Source: Vombatus ursinus
Taxonomy: Eukaryota; Chordata; Mammalia; Diprotodontia; Vombatidae
NCBI RefSeq assembly: GCF_900497805.2
Contig: NW_020944351.1
Span: 3,457,055 to 3,521,054, forward strand
DNA length: 64,000 nucleotides
Direction of reading: 5' to 3'
A program made the position numbers and the translations under genes. A model generated the notes under the pieces. The model searched no databases. It was not told the DNA's origin and saw nothing but the letters and a program-made list of their open reading frames with translations. Positions 10,439 through 21,345 of the stretch are shown here, in pieces. Numbering within the stretch: position 1 is the stretch's first letter; the number at the start of each line of letters is the position of its first letter.

Positions 10439-11356
10439 GTTTGGCCCTTTCAATAGATTCCTTTGACATGTTCAGAGCTAGATGCCTACAGTGTATTAGT
10501 TGGGCCGAGTATATTCTTTGGGGATTGGTGAGAGGGTATTGATGTCCCACTTTCCGAGGGTTTCTAGAGATTGCATTCAGTGTGCATTCAGAGTACCCTG
10601 AGTGCTTTGCTGCTGCTGCGGAGATGAATCCGCGCACGTCCGTGAGGTAGCAACTCTTTCTGAGATGCTGCTCACAACATTGGACCATGAGGGTTGCCAC
10701 CACACCAGTCCTGAAATGTATATCCCATAACTTTCAGGAATACAAAACTGCTTCCCGTTATGACCTCGAGCACAGCTTCTCCTCTATAGGCCAGGGTAGG
10801 GTGATACCCTGCATTTTGAGTTAGTGTGTTGGAAGTTTCACTGAGTGGCACCTCACCATGACCTTTTTGAACCCCCAGAAAGATGATTTTGTCATGAGGA
10901 GTCCTCAGTGATGGCCAAGCACATTCCCTCCGAAGTGCATATTAGAAATGCCTTAGTTGTCTGCTGGGGTCTCCTTTGTTTTGGGTAGTCCCATAGATAA
11001 TCGTCACCTGCCAATTGCAAGCCTTGGATGGGCTGTGGCCCAAGAGAGGAACATGTGATGAGTACGGCTGCTCGTGGCTCCCTACCGTGGCTGCCATGAT
11101 TCCAGACCGAAAGTTAGCTGGCATGGCTGTTGGGATTGCATCTTAATTATAATGTTCAGAGCATTCATTGGGGACAAAACCATGTTCTAATCAGGGCTTT
11201 GTCCAGATGAACCAATACAGGAAATGTTTAATTTTGCCCCCAAATTGTGCTTTGAGTGGATTTGATTTATTTGTTGACCATGCCCAAGCAGTGAAGACAG
11301 TAACCAGAATGATCCCAAGGAACGATTTTAATTTGCATTCTTTTTCACCACTCTAG
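10439..11356 (+). other. MBNL3: MBNL3 intron between the 95-nt and 75-nt exons
   Basis: About 0.9 kb with no repeat recognised. It contains a TGCT-rich cluster (10603-10620) and a good branch site and pyrimidine tract before 11357. Confidence 0.65.
10603..10620 (+). promoter_or_regulatory. MBNL3: Candidate MBNL-binding YGCY cluster
   Basis: Four overlapping TGCT motifs (tgctttgctgctgctgcg) lie 165 nt downstream of the weak donor of the 95-nt exon. YGCY clusters are the known MBNL binding sites, and MBNL genes regulate their own exons, so self-regulation is plausible. Function is inferred. Confidence 0.4.
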
Positions 11357-11431
11357 ATATCCCAGTTATCAGTAGATGAACTGAGTAGCAGCATGTTTGT
11401 TTCACAGATGTAAACATAACGAATAGAAACA
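11357..11431 (+). CDS. MBNL3: Muscleblind-like 3, alternative C-terminal 75-nt exon
   Basis: The acceptor is a strong ttctttttcaccactctag (ending 11356) and the donor is a perfect gtaagt at 11432. It is read at phase 0 after ...ATANQ and encodes ISQLSVDELSSSMFVSQM, then TAA at 11411-11413. Human MBNL1's alternative tail IPIISAEHLTSHKYVTQM has the same 18 residues plus stop and aligns without gaps, with I, S, L, S, V and QM kept at matching positions. This is a cassette exon with its own stop; the rest (11414-11431) is 3' UTR of that isoform. Human MBNL3 reference protein, as I recall it, ends NQLKF and lacks this tail, so the exon's use in MBNL3 deserves transcript support. Confidence 0.8.
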
Positions 11432-12069
11432 GTAAGTTTCTTTACGTATTCCTATAATCAATAACAATTTTTCGAGGTGACATATTGTATCTAGGTAATT
11501 GCATTTGCTAAATTCTTTGCTAACCCTTCATGAATAGATACTTGTTTACAACTTCCAGCATGCTTTCAGTAATCTCAAATTTCCCAGCTGAAATAAATGG
11601 TGAAGAGAAAATATGCAATTAATTTGTTGAGTAATGCCAGCCAGGGGCTGCATGTTTCCCAGTGAGCTGGCAAGTCTGGAAATGTATTTTGAATGAAAGA
11701 GATTTTTTAGCTCTTCTCTTCTCCAGCAGGACCATTTTGATTAGGGAAAAGCTAACAAGTTTTTTTTAACTTGAACTCGAATCCTGAAAAATCATTTTTT
11801 TATTGCTGCATTGTGTGAAGTAGAACAGAGTCGGTTTTGTGACCGGATTCTGAATGACCAAGATGATTAGCTTAGAAGTTGCAAATAATGTGCTTCTTCT
11901 CCCACCGCACCGTAGGAGCTGCTGCTTTCAGAGGCTGTTTGCTTTGTGTTGCTTTCAATGTGACTCCATCAAAAATACTTCCCAGTCCCACTAGCCGTGA
12001 ATGATGCAGTTTTATCATTAATCATTTTCTTCTTAAGTCATATTTCTCCTTCACCCTCAGTACCATCCT

Positions 12070-12250
12070 GTCACGGAGAGAGCACTGAGTTTGGAGTCAG
12101 AGGATCTGGATTAGAATCGAGGCTCTGTCACCTCTTATCCATGTGACCTTAGACAAAGCATTTCCCCTCTGACCTTTTGGCCTCCTCATCTGTAAAAGTT
12201 AGGGATTTGGACAAGAGCCCTTCTATCTCTAAAATCCTGTGATCTCATGG
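12070..12250 (+). repeat. MIR/THER-type SINE
   Basis: Sense copy: 'agcactgagtttggagtcag', 'ccatgtgacct', 'cctcctcatctgtaaaa' and the tail 'cttctatctctaaaatcctg'. Confidence 0.75.
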
Positions 12251-12339
12251 CCCTTCTTGCAAATCCAGAATGCAGAAAAAAGCCTAGAACAAGTGCTATC
12301 TGCAGCCACTGGCTATCAAAGATTTCCCAAATGTCGTAA

Positions 12340-12690
12340 GTTCATAGATCAAGAACAGGAAGGAACTTCATTTGACAGATGAGAAACTTATGCCCAGAGA
12401 GTCGATCATTCAAGAACACTTATTAATCACTCGTTCTGTGCCAGGCATCATGCTAAGCACTGGGGATATGCAGAAAGGCAAAAATAGTCTCTGCCCTCAA
12501 GGAGCTCACACTTTAATGGGGGGGATAATATGCAAACAACTGTCACCTTTTCCAAAAAGAGAAGTTGAGCCATATTGACTTGCCCAGGGTCACCCAGTCA
12601 GTGAGTGTCTGAAGCAGGATCGAACCCAGGTCTTCCTGACTCTTAAGTCCAGCTCTCTCTCTCCACTATGTCATGCTGCCTCACATCTGC
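12340..12690 (-). repeat. MIR-type SINE split by an L2 fragment
   Basis: 'tttgacagatgagaaactta' (to about 12401) continues after the L2 piece with 'gacttgcccagggtcaccca' and 'acccaggtcttcctgac'. Confidence 0.7.
12402..12552 (-). repeat. L2 LINE 3'-end fragment
   Basis: Antisense L2 tail: 'tgccaggcatcatgctaagc', 'ctggggatatgcag', 'tgccctcaaggagctcacac'. Inserted in a SINE. Confidence 0.75.
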
Positions 12691-12724
12691 TTACAGGTGT
12701 TCATGTGGATTGCATGCTTCAAAC

Positions 12725-12900
12725 ATACAACCATAGACAATAGTAAAGCTGGAAGGCACCTTAGAGATCATCCAGTCCAACTCCATCACTTGTAAGATGA
12801 GCCCAGAGAGGGCAAGGGCCTCTCACGAGGTCCCACAGTAAGTTAGTGGCAGAGCTGGGCCCAGAGCCACGCTCTCATTCCTCCCCAACCAATTTCCTTT
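12725..12900 (-). repeat. MIR/THER-type SINE
   Basis: 'ctggaaggcaccttagagat', 'catccagtccaactcc', 'gaggtcccacagtaagtta'. Confidence 0.65.
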
Positions 12901-13324
12901 CCACTCCTGCCCAGTGCCTCTTCTTGAATTTTTAATGAAATATGCACTAGAATAGCTAGTTCTTTTGTCATGGTTCCATGGGGCCATCTCAAGATGCTTC
13001 AACAGAATGTTGTTTGTTCTCAGTATATACCAAGAGATGAGAATTTCTTCAAAAGGAAAAAAATTGTCATTCATATTATATAATTTGCCAAGGTTTTACA
13101 CTTACATCCCAATGCCAATATATCCTGCTTCATTACTCCAGAACAGTGAGATAAAAAAAAAATTTTTAAATCAGTGTTTGGATGTTTCTAAAAAATCCAG
13201 AAATACAGTATTATATAGACAAAACATCTGGATGCTAGAAGTCAGGGGCTGGTCATCTGAATGGCTTTCATTGTGTAGACACAGCCTTTAAAGAGCTGAG
13301 GACCATGCTGCTAACTTTGTCATA

Positions 13325-13635
13325 GATTCCAAAGATTCACAGAACTGGAAGGAGACCTTCAAATAAATGGCAAAACAGGAAGTTTTTTTTTTTCTTATTG
13401 GGCCCTGTCCTTGGTGCTGAGAATCCAAAGCTGAAACCCACCACATGCCTTGCCCTCAAGGAGCTTGAAATCTGAGAGCCTTAGCGCGCACTTAGTCCAA
13501 GCTCATTATTGTACAGATGAGAAAAGTAAAACCCAAAGAGGGGAAGGATCTTGCCTAGGAACACCTGGCTCATAACTCACGACTAATTAGTTGCAGAGGC
13601 AAGGCTAGGACACCTGTCTCCTGACTTCCCAGTTG
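13325..13635 (-). repeat. MIR/THER-type SINE with an L2 scrap inside
   Basis: SINE ends at 13325-13370 and 13490-13635 ('gtacagatgagaaaagtaaa') flank an antisense L2 tail piece, 'tgccctcaaggagcttgaaa', at about 13450-13470. Confidence 0.6.
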
Positions 13636-14613
13636 GTTAACCCTTTGATCTCTCATTCTCTTTTTTCTTCCAGTGAAAATTCTGAACAACAAAATTCTGG
13701 AGTATCAGAACCTCTCCTTGGGACACTGCACATGGTCTTTCTGTACATTTTCCCATTTCTCTTCTCTTACCATCTCTACAGTAAGCCTGTTGCAGCATAC
13801 ATGTTAACCAAAAACAAAACAAAAACATCATAAAAAATTTTTAACCCCCCCCAAAAGTAAAATACCAGATTTATGGGAATGTAAAAAAAAAAAAATCAAA
13901 AAAGCGCGCTCTGTAGAAAAGATTAACAAACAGTGCTCTTGTATAAGATACAAACATAGACAAACTAGAATCAACTTTTGTAACATGTTTCTTTAACACA
14001 CGTAATCTTTTTTTTTCCCAAGTACCATCATGATACGTGCGAATGCACATTGAACTGTTGTATATTATCAATGGATAAATGTTCGTCTTTTTAAAGTGTT
14101 ATCTTGAGGTTTTGTTTACATCATAGTCTAATTGAGTTGTTTTAAGGTATATCAAATATACGCAATATCATTTCCCATTAATGTTACGTCTTAAGTTTCC
14201 ACATAATGTAGTTCTTGGTGTGGTTCATTTTTTACACTAAAAATGTTATGGTGGGAAACAGGGATGATGGGCTTGAAAACCACGACATGAGAATGTTGCT
14301 TTATCTTTAATCTATGGGCTGGTTCTGTAGGCTTACAGGGCAGCCTTCTTGAAAGGTTCCTCTTTTGAGGACATCCTGATTGTGCATGCAGTCCCTTACC
14401 AGTTACACACGCAGACGTGGCATGTCAGTATATGCTTGTTTCCCCTTTACGTGAAGCTGTGCCCTGTGGACAGGCAGAAACCCCTCAGCTGGCTCCTCAA
14501 AAGTTCAAACAAAAATGAAATTAGACTTTGCCTCCATGACCAATTTCTCAGCATCACAAATGAAAGTCATACAAAGGGACCATTACCATTTCTTGGTGGA
14601 TCTCGGATCCCAG

Positions 14614-14633
14614 CCCCCCCCCCCCCCCCCCCC
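14614..14633 (+). repeat. Poly-C run in the 3' UTR
   Basis: Twenty consecutive C residues, a candidate poly(C)-binding-protein site or simply a slippage tract. Confidence 0.9.
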
Positions 14634-15152
14634 GTGGGAATCTCCAAATCTGAGCCATTTCAACATCTTCAGCCAAGAAATTGGTCCCTGGAGGTTTAAA
14701 GGTACATTAATTAGTGAAACTTAGGGGCAACCTAGAGGAAAGAGCATGTTCGTATATTGGTGGGGATACGTACCCAGCCCCAGAAGCTTTTTCCTAACTA
14801 AGGAGTAGTCTGGAAAAGCCAGTGTAGGTGAAAGTGAAAGCTGGTTCCAAATATAATCTTTTCTCCTTAAATGGACACAGCTCCAGAGTTAATGGTCGTA
14901 AAGTAGCCACAGTGAGGGAGGATAGCCACGGCGGGGAGGGGAGGGAAATTATATTAAAGAAGCTGATTTGAGGAACCCTTTCTGTGGAGCCCAAGAAGAA
15001 TCACAGGCCATTTCTGTGAGCTTCTGCCCACAGGAAGCTTCTGTCTCAATCCATTTCACCTGTGAAGCAACAGCAGCTGAGATGTCGTGAGCACCTGTGA
15101 TTTTCAGTGACCATATTTTTAACTTCTGGGTCTCCCAGGCCCTCACCAAGCC

Positions 15153-15195
15153 TTTTTTGTTTGTTTGTTTGTTTATGTGTTTGTTTGTTTGTTTG
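15153..15195 (+). repeat. (GTTT)n microsatellite
   Basis: About ten GTTT units, interrupted once (tttatgtg). Confidence 0.9.
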
Positions 15196-15544
15196 GTGGA
15201 AACTTGGAATCTATAGACTCTTAGACATTTTGCTGCCCCTTTTGATCAGACCCCACCGAGCTGAGATGAATTCAGTTGTCCTTGCTCATAGAATTTACAA
15301 CCAAGGAAAAGGTTTACTTGATTACAGGAATAGAATCAATTGGAAACATTTGGCATTTTCCCATCAATTTACAGATAATGATTTTCTAATCACTTGTCAG
15401 TTTGTCTTTTCGTCAGGGAGGATTAAAAAACAGGCATCATTTCTGGCATATACAATTGGGGCAATATATATTTTGTGACTTGCTGACCCATAGGGAACAG
15501 CAGGAGACTGAGAAAGGGAGAGCTGAGGGGTGGGGGGAATATTT

Positions 15545-15725
15545 GAATCCTACAAAAATGTGAGAGATGGAAAGGGCTTAGAAAACATCTAGCTGAACGC
15601 CCTTCCTCCCTCCCTTTTGCTGATGAAGAAACTGAGGCTTCAAGTGGGGACAGTGATTTGTCCCAGTTAGTAGTGGAGCTGGGCCTAGACCCTGGCTTTT
15701 TTTCATGCCTCAGAGAAACAACACT
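15545..15725 (-). repeat. MIR/THER-type SINE in the 3' UTR
   Basis: 'gagatggaaagggcttagaa', 'gatgaagaaactgaggcttc', 'tagtggagctgggcctagac'. Confidence 0.65.
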
Positions 15726-17888
15726 CTTCCGGAGATGTGATCCTCCCCACCAAATGCTCCCAAGGGAGCATTTCTATTGCCGGTGGGTGAGGATCTCAAA
15801 GCAGAGGATTAGGCCTGTAATGAGCAAAAAGTCTTATAGGTCCTAATCTCTAGCCCAAGAAGTAGGCTGAAAACCAGACTGCCAGTTCATTTCTCATTTG
15901 ATTTTTTTCACTGGCGTCGGCCGGCCTAACATCCCGGAACAGTATTGCCTGAGATTAGTGATCTAACAGGCATCTTTTAACCACTGAATTTCTGTTTCCC
16001 GTGGTCTTAACATTGTTAGTGGAAAAAAAAGTGATGTGTATTTCCTGTAAGTGATTCTTTGTGTATCAAAATGGGTTTTGCACAACCTGCGTGCCAGTGC
16101 CTCAATCAAAAGTAAACCTGATCACATTCAGCCAGAAAAGGATGTGCTGCAAATGACCATGGCTTTCTTCGCTAAAGGAGGTTGGAATTCTGTCTGTGCT
16201 CAATGGAGTTTTGTATATCTCGTCCCTTTGACGTTAAGCCTCCAATTTTCTTTAAGTTCAACAGCTGGCATTGATGTGCATAGAATGTAAACCTAGATCG
16301 CAGCTGTTTTCATGTTACATTTAAAGCACTGAAGAAAAAGAACTAGAAAAGGATTTTAGCAAAGACGTTCAGTAAGGGATGTCCAGTGTAGGGTGATCTT
16401 AGTGCGCGCCATGACAGGTTCCCCCCCCCCCAAATAGCCAGCAAATCCCATGCTAATTTGTGAGTGAGTGCAAGGGAAGAAGGCTTGAAGTATTCACCAA
16501 ATTCCAAACAAACCTTGGCAAAAAGCTAAACGTAACATAACCTGCCATTGAAACTCGCTTGTGCAATGATTTTTTTTTTTTACTGGAATTTTCTTTGTTC
16601 GAAAAGAAAAGCAAAACAAGTCGTCTGACTCTAAATTTCCTAAGCAAATGCAAAGCCTATTACAAAGTCACCAAGCTAATCAGTGACTCTAAGCAAGTAT
16701 AAGATTTAGATTTCATCCTTTATTTGACAAGAGTTGTATGTAAAATTCAAAGCATTATAATTTTAGTGATGTTTTATAAGCTTCCCGTTTTTCATGCACC
16801 TATATTTTTATTTATCCAAAGTTAGTTTTAGTCCACTTTTCTCAGCCTTATGCAAAAATATGCAAGAACAGTGAAACTTAGGTAAAATGGGTCATGCAGA
16901 GGGAAAAAGAAAGCTGAGACTGAGTGTTTGCAAGGTTGTTAGTAATTTCAGTTCAGAAAACTGCTACACAACCGGAACAGTGACAAAATATTTTAAGAAG
17001 AGGGACTGAAGGAAAATGGATGCTGAAAACAATGATGATTCTTAGGTTCCAATACAGTATTTCCTTTTGCAATTGGCACATGATTCTGCAATCAGCGGTG
17101 ACACTTAATTTCTCATTTCTTGACAAGGTTTTCAACACTGTCACTGATGATTGTGCGGTAAATCATTCCGTTCCCCCACTCCATCCATTTCAGAACATGC
17201 TCAAGCACTTGGATCTCACCATAAGTGTCATCTTGCTCTGTACAGGCTGTGGCTTCTCAATGGCCACAGCCTGGGCTTATCAGCTCACCACTTGGTGGGG
17301 GGCTGGGGGAGAGCCAGGCTTCTTCCTGAAGTGCCCTTCCCCCTTCCTCCTCCTGCCATCAGCAGAAGCAGAATAAAATAAATCTTTATGATTTGAAGCC
17401 ATTCTCAGCTCCACAGCCAATTAACATAATGCTCTTTTAATTGGGCACTGTTTCACATTATGTTTTATCAAATAAAAAGAGAGGGTCCCACGTGCCCCCT
17501 GGGAGCACAGCCTTGACTGGGCTCTTCCCCACCAAGAGCTCAGTTGGGACAGCTTGGATCGGGTCAGAGGCAGTCACAGAGTCCGAATTCATTCCTCTAA
17601 AGTGTAGACTTTGATACATTATCATACACAGAATGATTAAGAAGCTAGAGTCCTCATTTTCCCCCTTTATCTCTTGTACATTTTACATGCATTGAAAACA
17701 GATTTAAAAAAAACAAAAACAAAAAGATGAAATTGATGAAGAAAATCTCAAAGCCCATTCTCATCGAATGGACTTTTGTCTGACAGTGACCTGATTTTAC
17801 CACGTGCCTGTTAAAGGCCTTAGAATATACTGTATGTTAAAGACTGTAATAACTTTCTAAAAAAATATAGTCAGTAACCTAATCCAAA

Positions 17889-18925
17889 TGTAAATATAGG
17901 TACAAAATGTTGTTTCTAGGCACCAGCTTCTTAGTTCATAGTACATAATCATGCAATTAATTTTATTTTATTTTCTTCTAGCTTTTAATGTATTCCTTAT
18001 TTTTGCTTCTTGAGCTCTTTAGCCAATGGATGAATTTACTTTTGAAGGAGAATTAGAGCAAGGTTAAGATGTTACTCCACAAACTCACCTCGTTTCGTTC
18101 TGTTCTAACCCGTGAACCCCTATGGCTCATACAGTTCATAAAGAGTCTGTCCAGTTTACAAGTTCAGAACCAAATTAGCTTTGTACACAACTCCTGCAAT
18201 GATGGATTCATTCTTAACTAGTTCTCTTAAGTTCTTGACAACAAAACTACAACATGGCTACCTTCGTAGACATTACTTGTAAGGTTTTTCACATGTAAAT
18301 TTCAAATGAAGTAGAACAGTATGAGTTCATCCAAGGTGCCCTTCCATACTGTCAGAGAAAGATGAGATTGAGTATTTGAAAAATCCCAAAGTCCCATGTG
18401 AAAGCTGAACGGGTGACTCCATTGTCACCTTTTCGGTCCAGAAGTTTACAACATATGGCTTTAGAGTCAGGTTTTATAGCTTGTAGAGATTGTTGTGTGG
18501 AAAGGGTTATTCCATGGTATTTTCACTCTCCAGACACAGCCCACCCTGCTGCCTTTTATTTACAGCACCGCCTCGGCCCCGCCGCCGGTCTCTGCTTCAT
18601 TTCATGTCTCTCTCTTCTCTCCTCCGTGTGTCACATCACAACAGTCTGATTTCATTTCTGTAGCTCTGCCTGCCAATGTTTTGTTGTCTCAGATTCTTCC
18701 GTACTTACTTTCATGAGTATATTAGACGCAAAAATCAGGGCTTAACGAATTAAACATATGAATATGTTAATGTTAATTTATATTTGCAAAGCTGTACATA
18801 CAAAAAAAAATATTATGGAATGACCCTTTAACAGTGTTGAAGCTACCAATATGCTGCAGTTAAACTGATTCAGTTAGTGTGCGAATGAATGTGTCAGACA
18901 CACCTTTTTTGCACTTATGTACATA
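17889..18925 (+). promoter_or_regulatory. MBNL3: Three Pumilio-type motifs in the 3' UTR
   Basis: TGTANATA occurs at 17889-17896 (tgtaaata), 18793-18800 (tgtacata) and 18918-18925 (tgtacata). Motif match only; chance matches are expected in 9 kb of AT-rich sequence. Confidence 0.3.
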
Positions 18926-19414
18926 GTCCACGAAAGAAATCCTTGGAGCTTATTTTGAATATAAAAAAATCTGTAATAACACAGAAAAAGTTTGTAAAAG
19001 AGATAGCTATTACTGAGGCTTTGAAAAGAAGGACATTTTTGCTACAACCCTTAATCAGAAAGCATGCCATTTTTGCTTTGCTTCTCGACTGCACTCTCAT
19101 TTGCCATAGCGTACCACACAGCAGATTACTCACAGGTCAACTTCAACTTGTAGCACTGAAGATGGAGAACAGTTCTTAGTCCGTTAGCAAAATCATTAGC
19201 ACAGATTTGAATTGCATTCATGTGTCAACCCTATTTTGAATCGTGGACTATGTAGATACTGATAGGTTTCTGAATCGTGCTTTTTTTTCCTTTCCCTTGG
19301 ATGCCGCCATTACTGTGGAGAACACTATACATTAGGACACACACAGCCCTCATTCAGATCAGCCCCAATCCCCAGGCTTCTGTCATAGATGGTCATCAAT
19401 TCAATACATGTCTT

Positions 19415-19700
19415 CAATTCATGGTTGAATTAAAGCATTTCTTCAGCACCCACTCCATGTCAGGCACTGTACTCAGTGCCAGAGATACAAAGACAAAGTG
19501 GAACCACCCCAGCCCTCAAGGAACTTACATTCCACTTGGGTAGGAGGACAACTTGTACGCATATGAATCAATACAAATTTGATACAAAATAAATAGAAAG
19601 TGACAGAGGGGAACTGACAACTGAGGGTGTCAGGAAAAAGCTTTGTGTAGGAAGCCTTGTATGTTGCCCAATTGGAAATGAAATCATTTCGAGACAACCC
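19415..19700 (-). repeat. L2 LINE 3'-end fragment in the 3' UTR
   Basis: Antisense L2 tail: 'catgtcaggcactgtactca', 'gagatacaaagacaaa', 'ccctcaaggaacttacattc', then 'gtgtaggaagcc'. Confidence 0.75.
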
Positions 19701-20497
19701 CTCATCCCCGACTTTAGTCTCTGACTTTAGTCTTCTGGCCACACAAAACGGAATTGGGAAATACAGAGAAGAGAATTGAAGGACTCTTCAAAAGGCTCTT
19801 TGGCCAGATTTGGCTAGGGGGATGGCTTTGCCTTGACCCCATTTCTCCAGCCACAACTTCCCTTCAGCTCTTAGGGAGCCCTGCTTGCATGATCCCTATT
19901 TGGCAGGGACCAACTCTGAGCAGGCTTCATTAGACCACGCCGGCCATCCTATGTTAGACCTAACTGGACAGCAGAGGAACGGTCATGGGCCTAGGTGGCA
20001 GGTTAGCTGGGCTGAGATGTTAAAAAAGACCAAATTAGATTCCCCTAAGCCTCTTCTGGCTCTTACATCAACTGTAGGAAGCCCCTCTACCTAGTAAGCT
20101 GAGCTGAGGATGGCATTTAGGGATGGGAGGTTAATATTCAGTATCTCGACTGTTGGCCTCAATTTTCCTTCATCTTCAAGGGACATAGCTCCTGCCCTGG
20201 GCTTGGGGAGGTCATCTGGAGGTGCACATCTGAAGCTGGTGTGTCTTACAATTGCTTTTGACAGTGTTAGTATGCATCCCTGCTAGTATCAGATCACCAC
20301 AAAGCCTGAAAAAGAAGCCACAGCCTATAAACAGCCCATCCCAGGAACGATTATCAAAACAAAACAAAAAAAAAAACCAGTTCCAATTGGCTAGAAATGT
20401 TGCATCCTTCATTATTAATTTTTTTTTTTACTGTTATACCTCTCCACCATAATCATTTGAATCAGCCACATGAAAAATCAAGGAAGTTAAGGCCCAA

Positions 20498-20550
20498 ACA
20501 TTTTAAGTTAACTAGTTAAGCTAAGTAAGTTAAGACATTTTAAGTTAACT
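20498..20550 (+). repeat. 16-bp perfect direct repeat
   Basis: acattttaagttaact occurs at 20498-20513 and again at 20535-20550, with further ttaag units between them. Confidence 0.9.
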
Positions 20551-21104
20551 CAAACTTCATCTGCTTCCCTGGATTATCATTACTTTCCAAACATTTAATC
20601 TCCAGAAATGTTTTTTTCCCAAAAATGCTGGTAAAGAACCTTTCCATCATTCCAACTAGAAGGAACAGCTCATACTAACAGGATTGAACATAGTCATAAA
20701 AAAAAAGTCATAGGCCATAGAGCACCACTGGGGCTATTAACACAATGACTGTAATTCTAAAGGGAAATCAGGATAGATAATTAACATGACCAGCTTGATG
20801 ACAGAGGCCCCCAAAGTGATCTCTAGTTAAGTCCTCAAGAGGTTTAGACTGAATGCCTCCATAAATTCTTCCAGCCCCACCATTTAACCTTACCTGTCGA
20901 GATTTTGAACCTTGTCTTCACTCACACTGCCTATACCTTTTGATCAGATCCCATAGTTTGGGGGGGGGGGGACAGTGGACATTTTTCAGTAGATTACATG
21001 AATGGCTCATTTTTGTGACTGCATGAATGGCTTCAGGGTGGTTCAGATCCCTTAAATCATGAAGAATAGTTGTTTTGTGACTTTTGTTCACTTTGAGCCA
21101 TGCT

Positions 21105-21345
21105 GACTCTCAATCCAATCTAAGTTAACTCCAGTCTGGTTCAATCCATTCAATCTATATTCTCCAATATAATCTAGTTCATGATATCTCCAGTTAAATC
21201 CAGTCCGAGCTAACTTCAGTTCAACCCAAGTCATCCTAATTCCAATTCAATTCAATCCATGCTCATATCAATCCAACCCATTTCATGCTAAATCTAATTA
21301 ATCCAATCTGTGCTCACTCCTCCAGTTCAACAAACATCAACCTGA
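21105..21345 (+). repeat. Degenerate CAATCCA-type short repeat
   Basis: A G-poor tract in which variants of tcaatcc(a/t) and ctccagtt recur about a dozen times at irregular 10-25 nt spacing. It has no clean period and matches no element I know. Confidence 0.55.

Larger units (their letters stand above)
11432..13673 (+). other. MBNL3: Last MBNL3 intron
   Basis: The first 600 nt (11432-12060) hold no recognised repeat. From 12070 to 13635 there are five SINE or L2 fragments. The final acceptor is ttttttcttccag (ending 13673), with a ttaac branch-site-like motif at about 13637. Confidence 0.7.

Noticed and set aside
13633-13833. 66-codon open frame at the start of the terminal exon as an MBNL tail
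   Set aside because: Its frame is not the one delivered by the 95-nt exon, which meets TGA at once.
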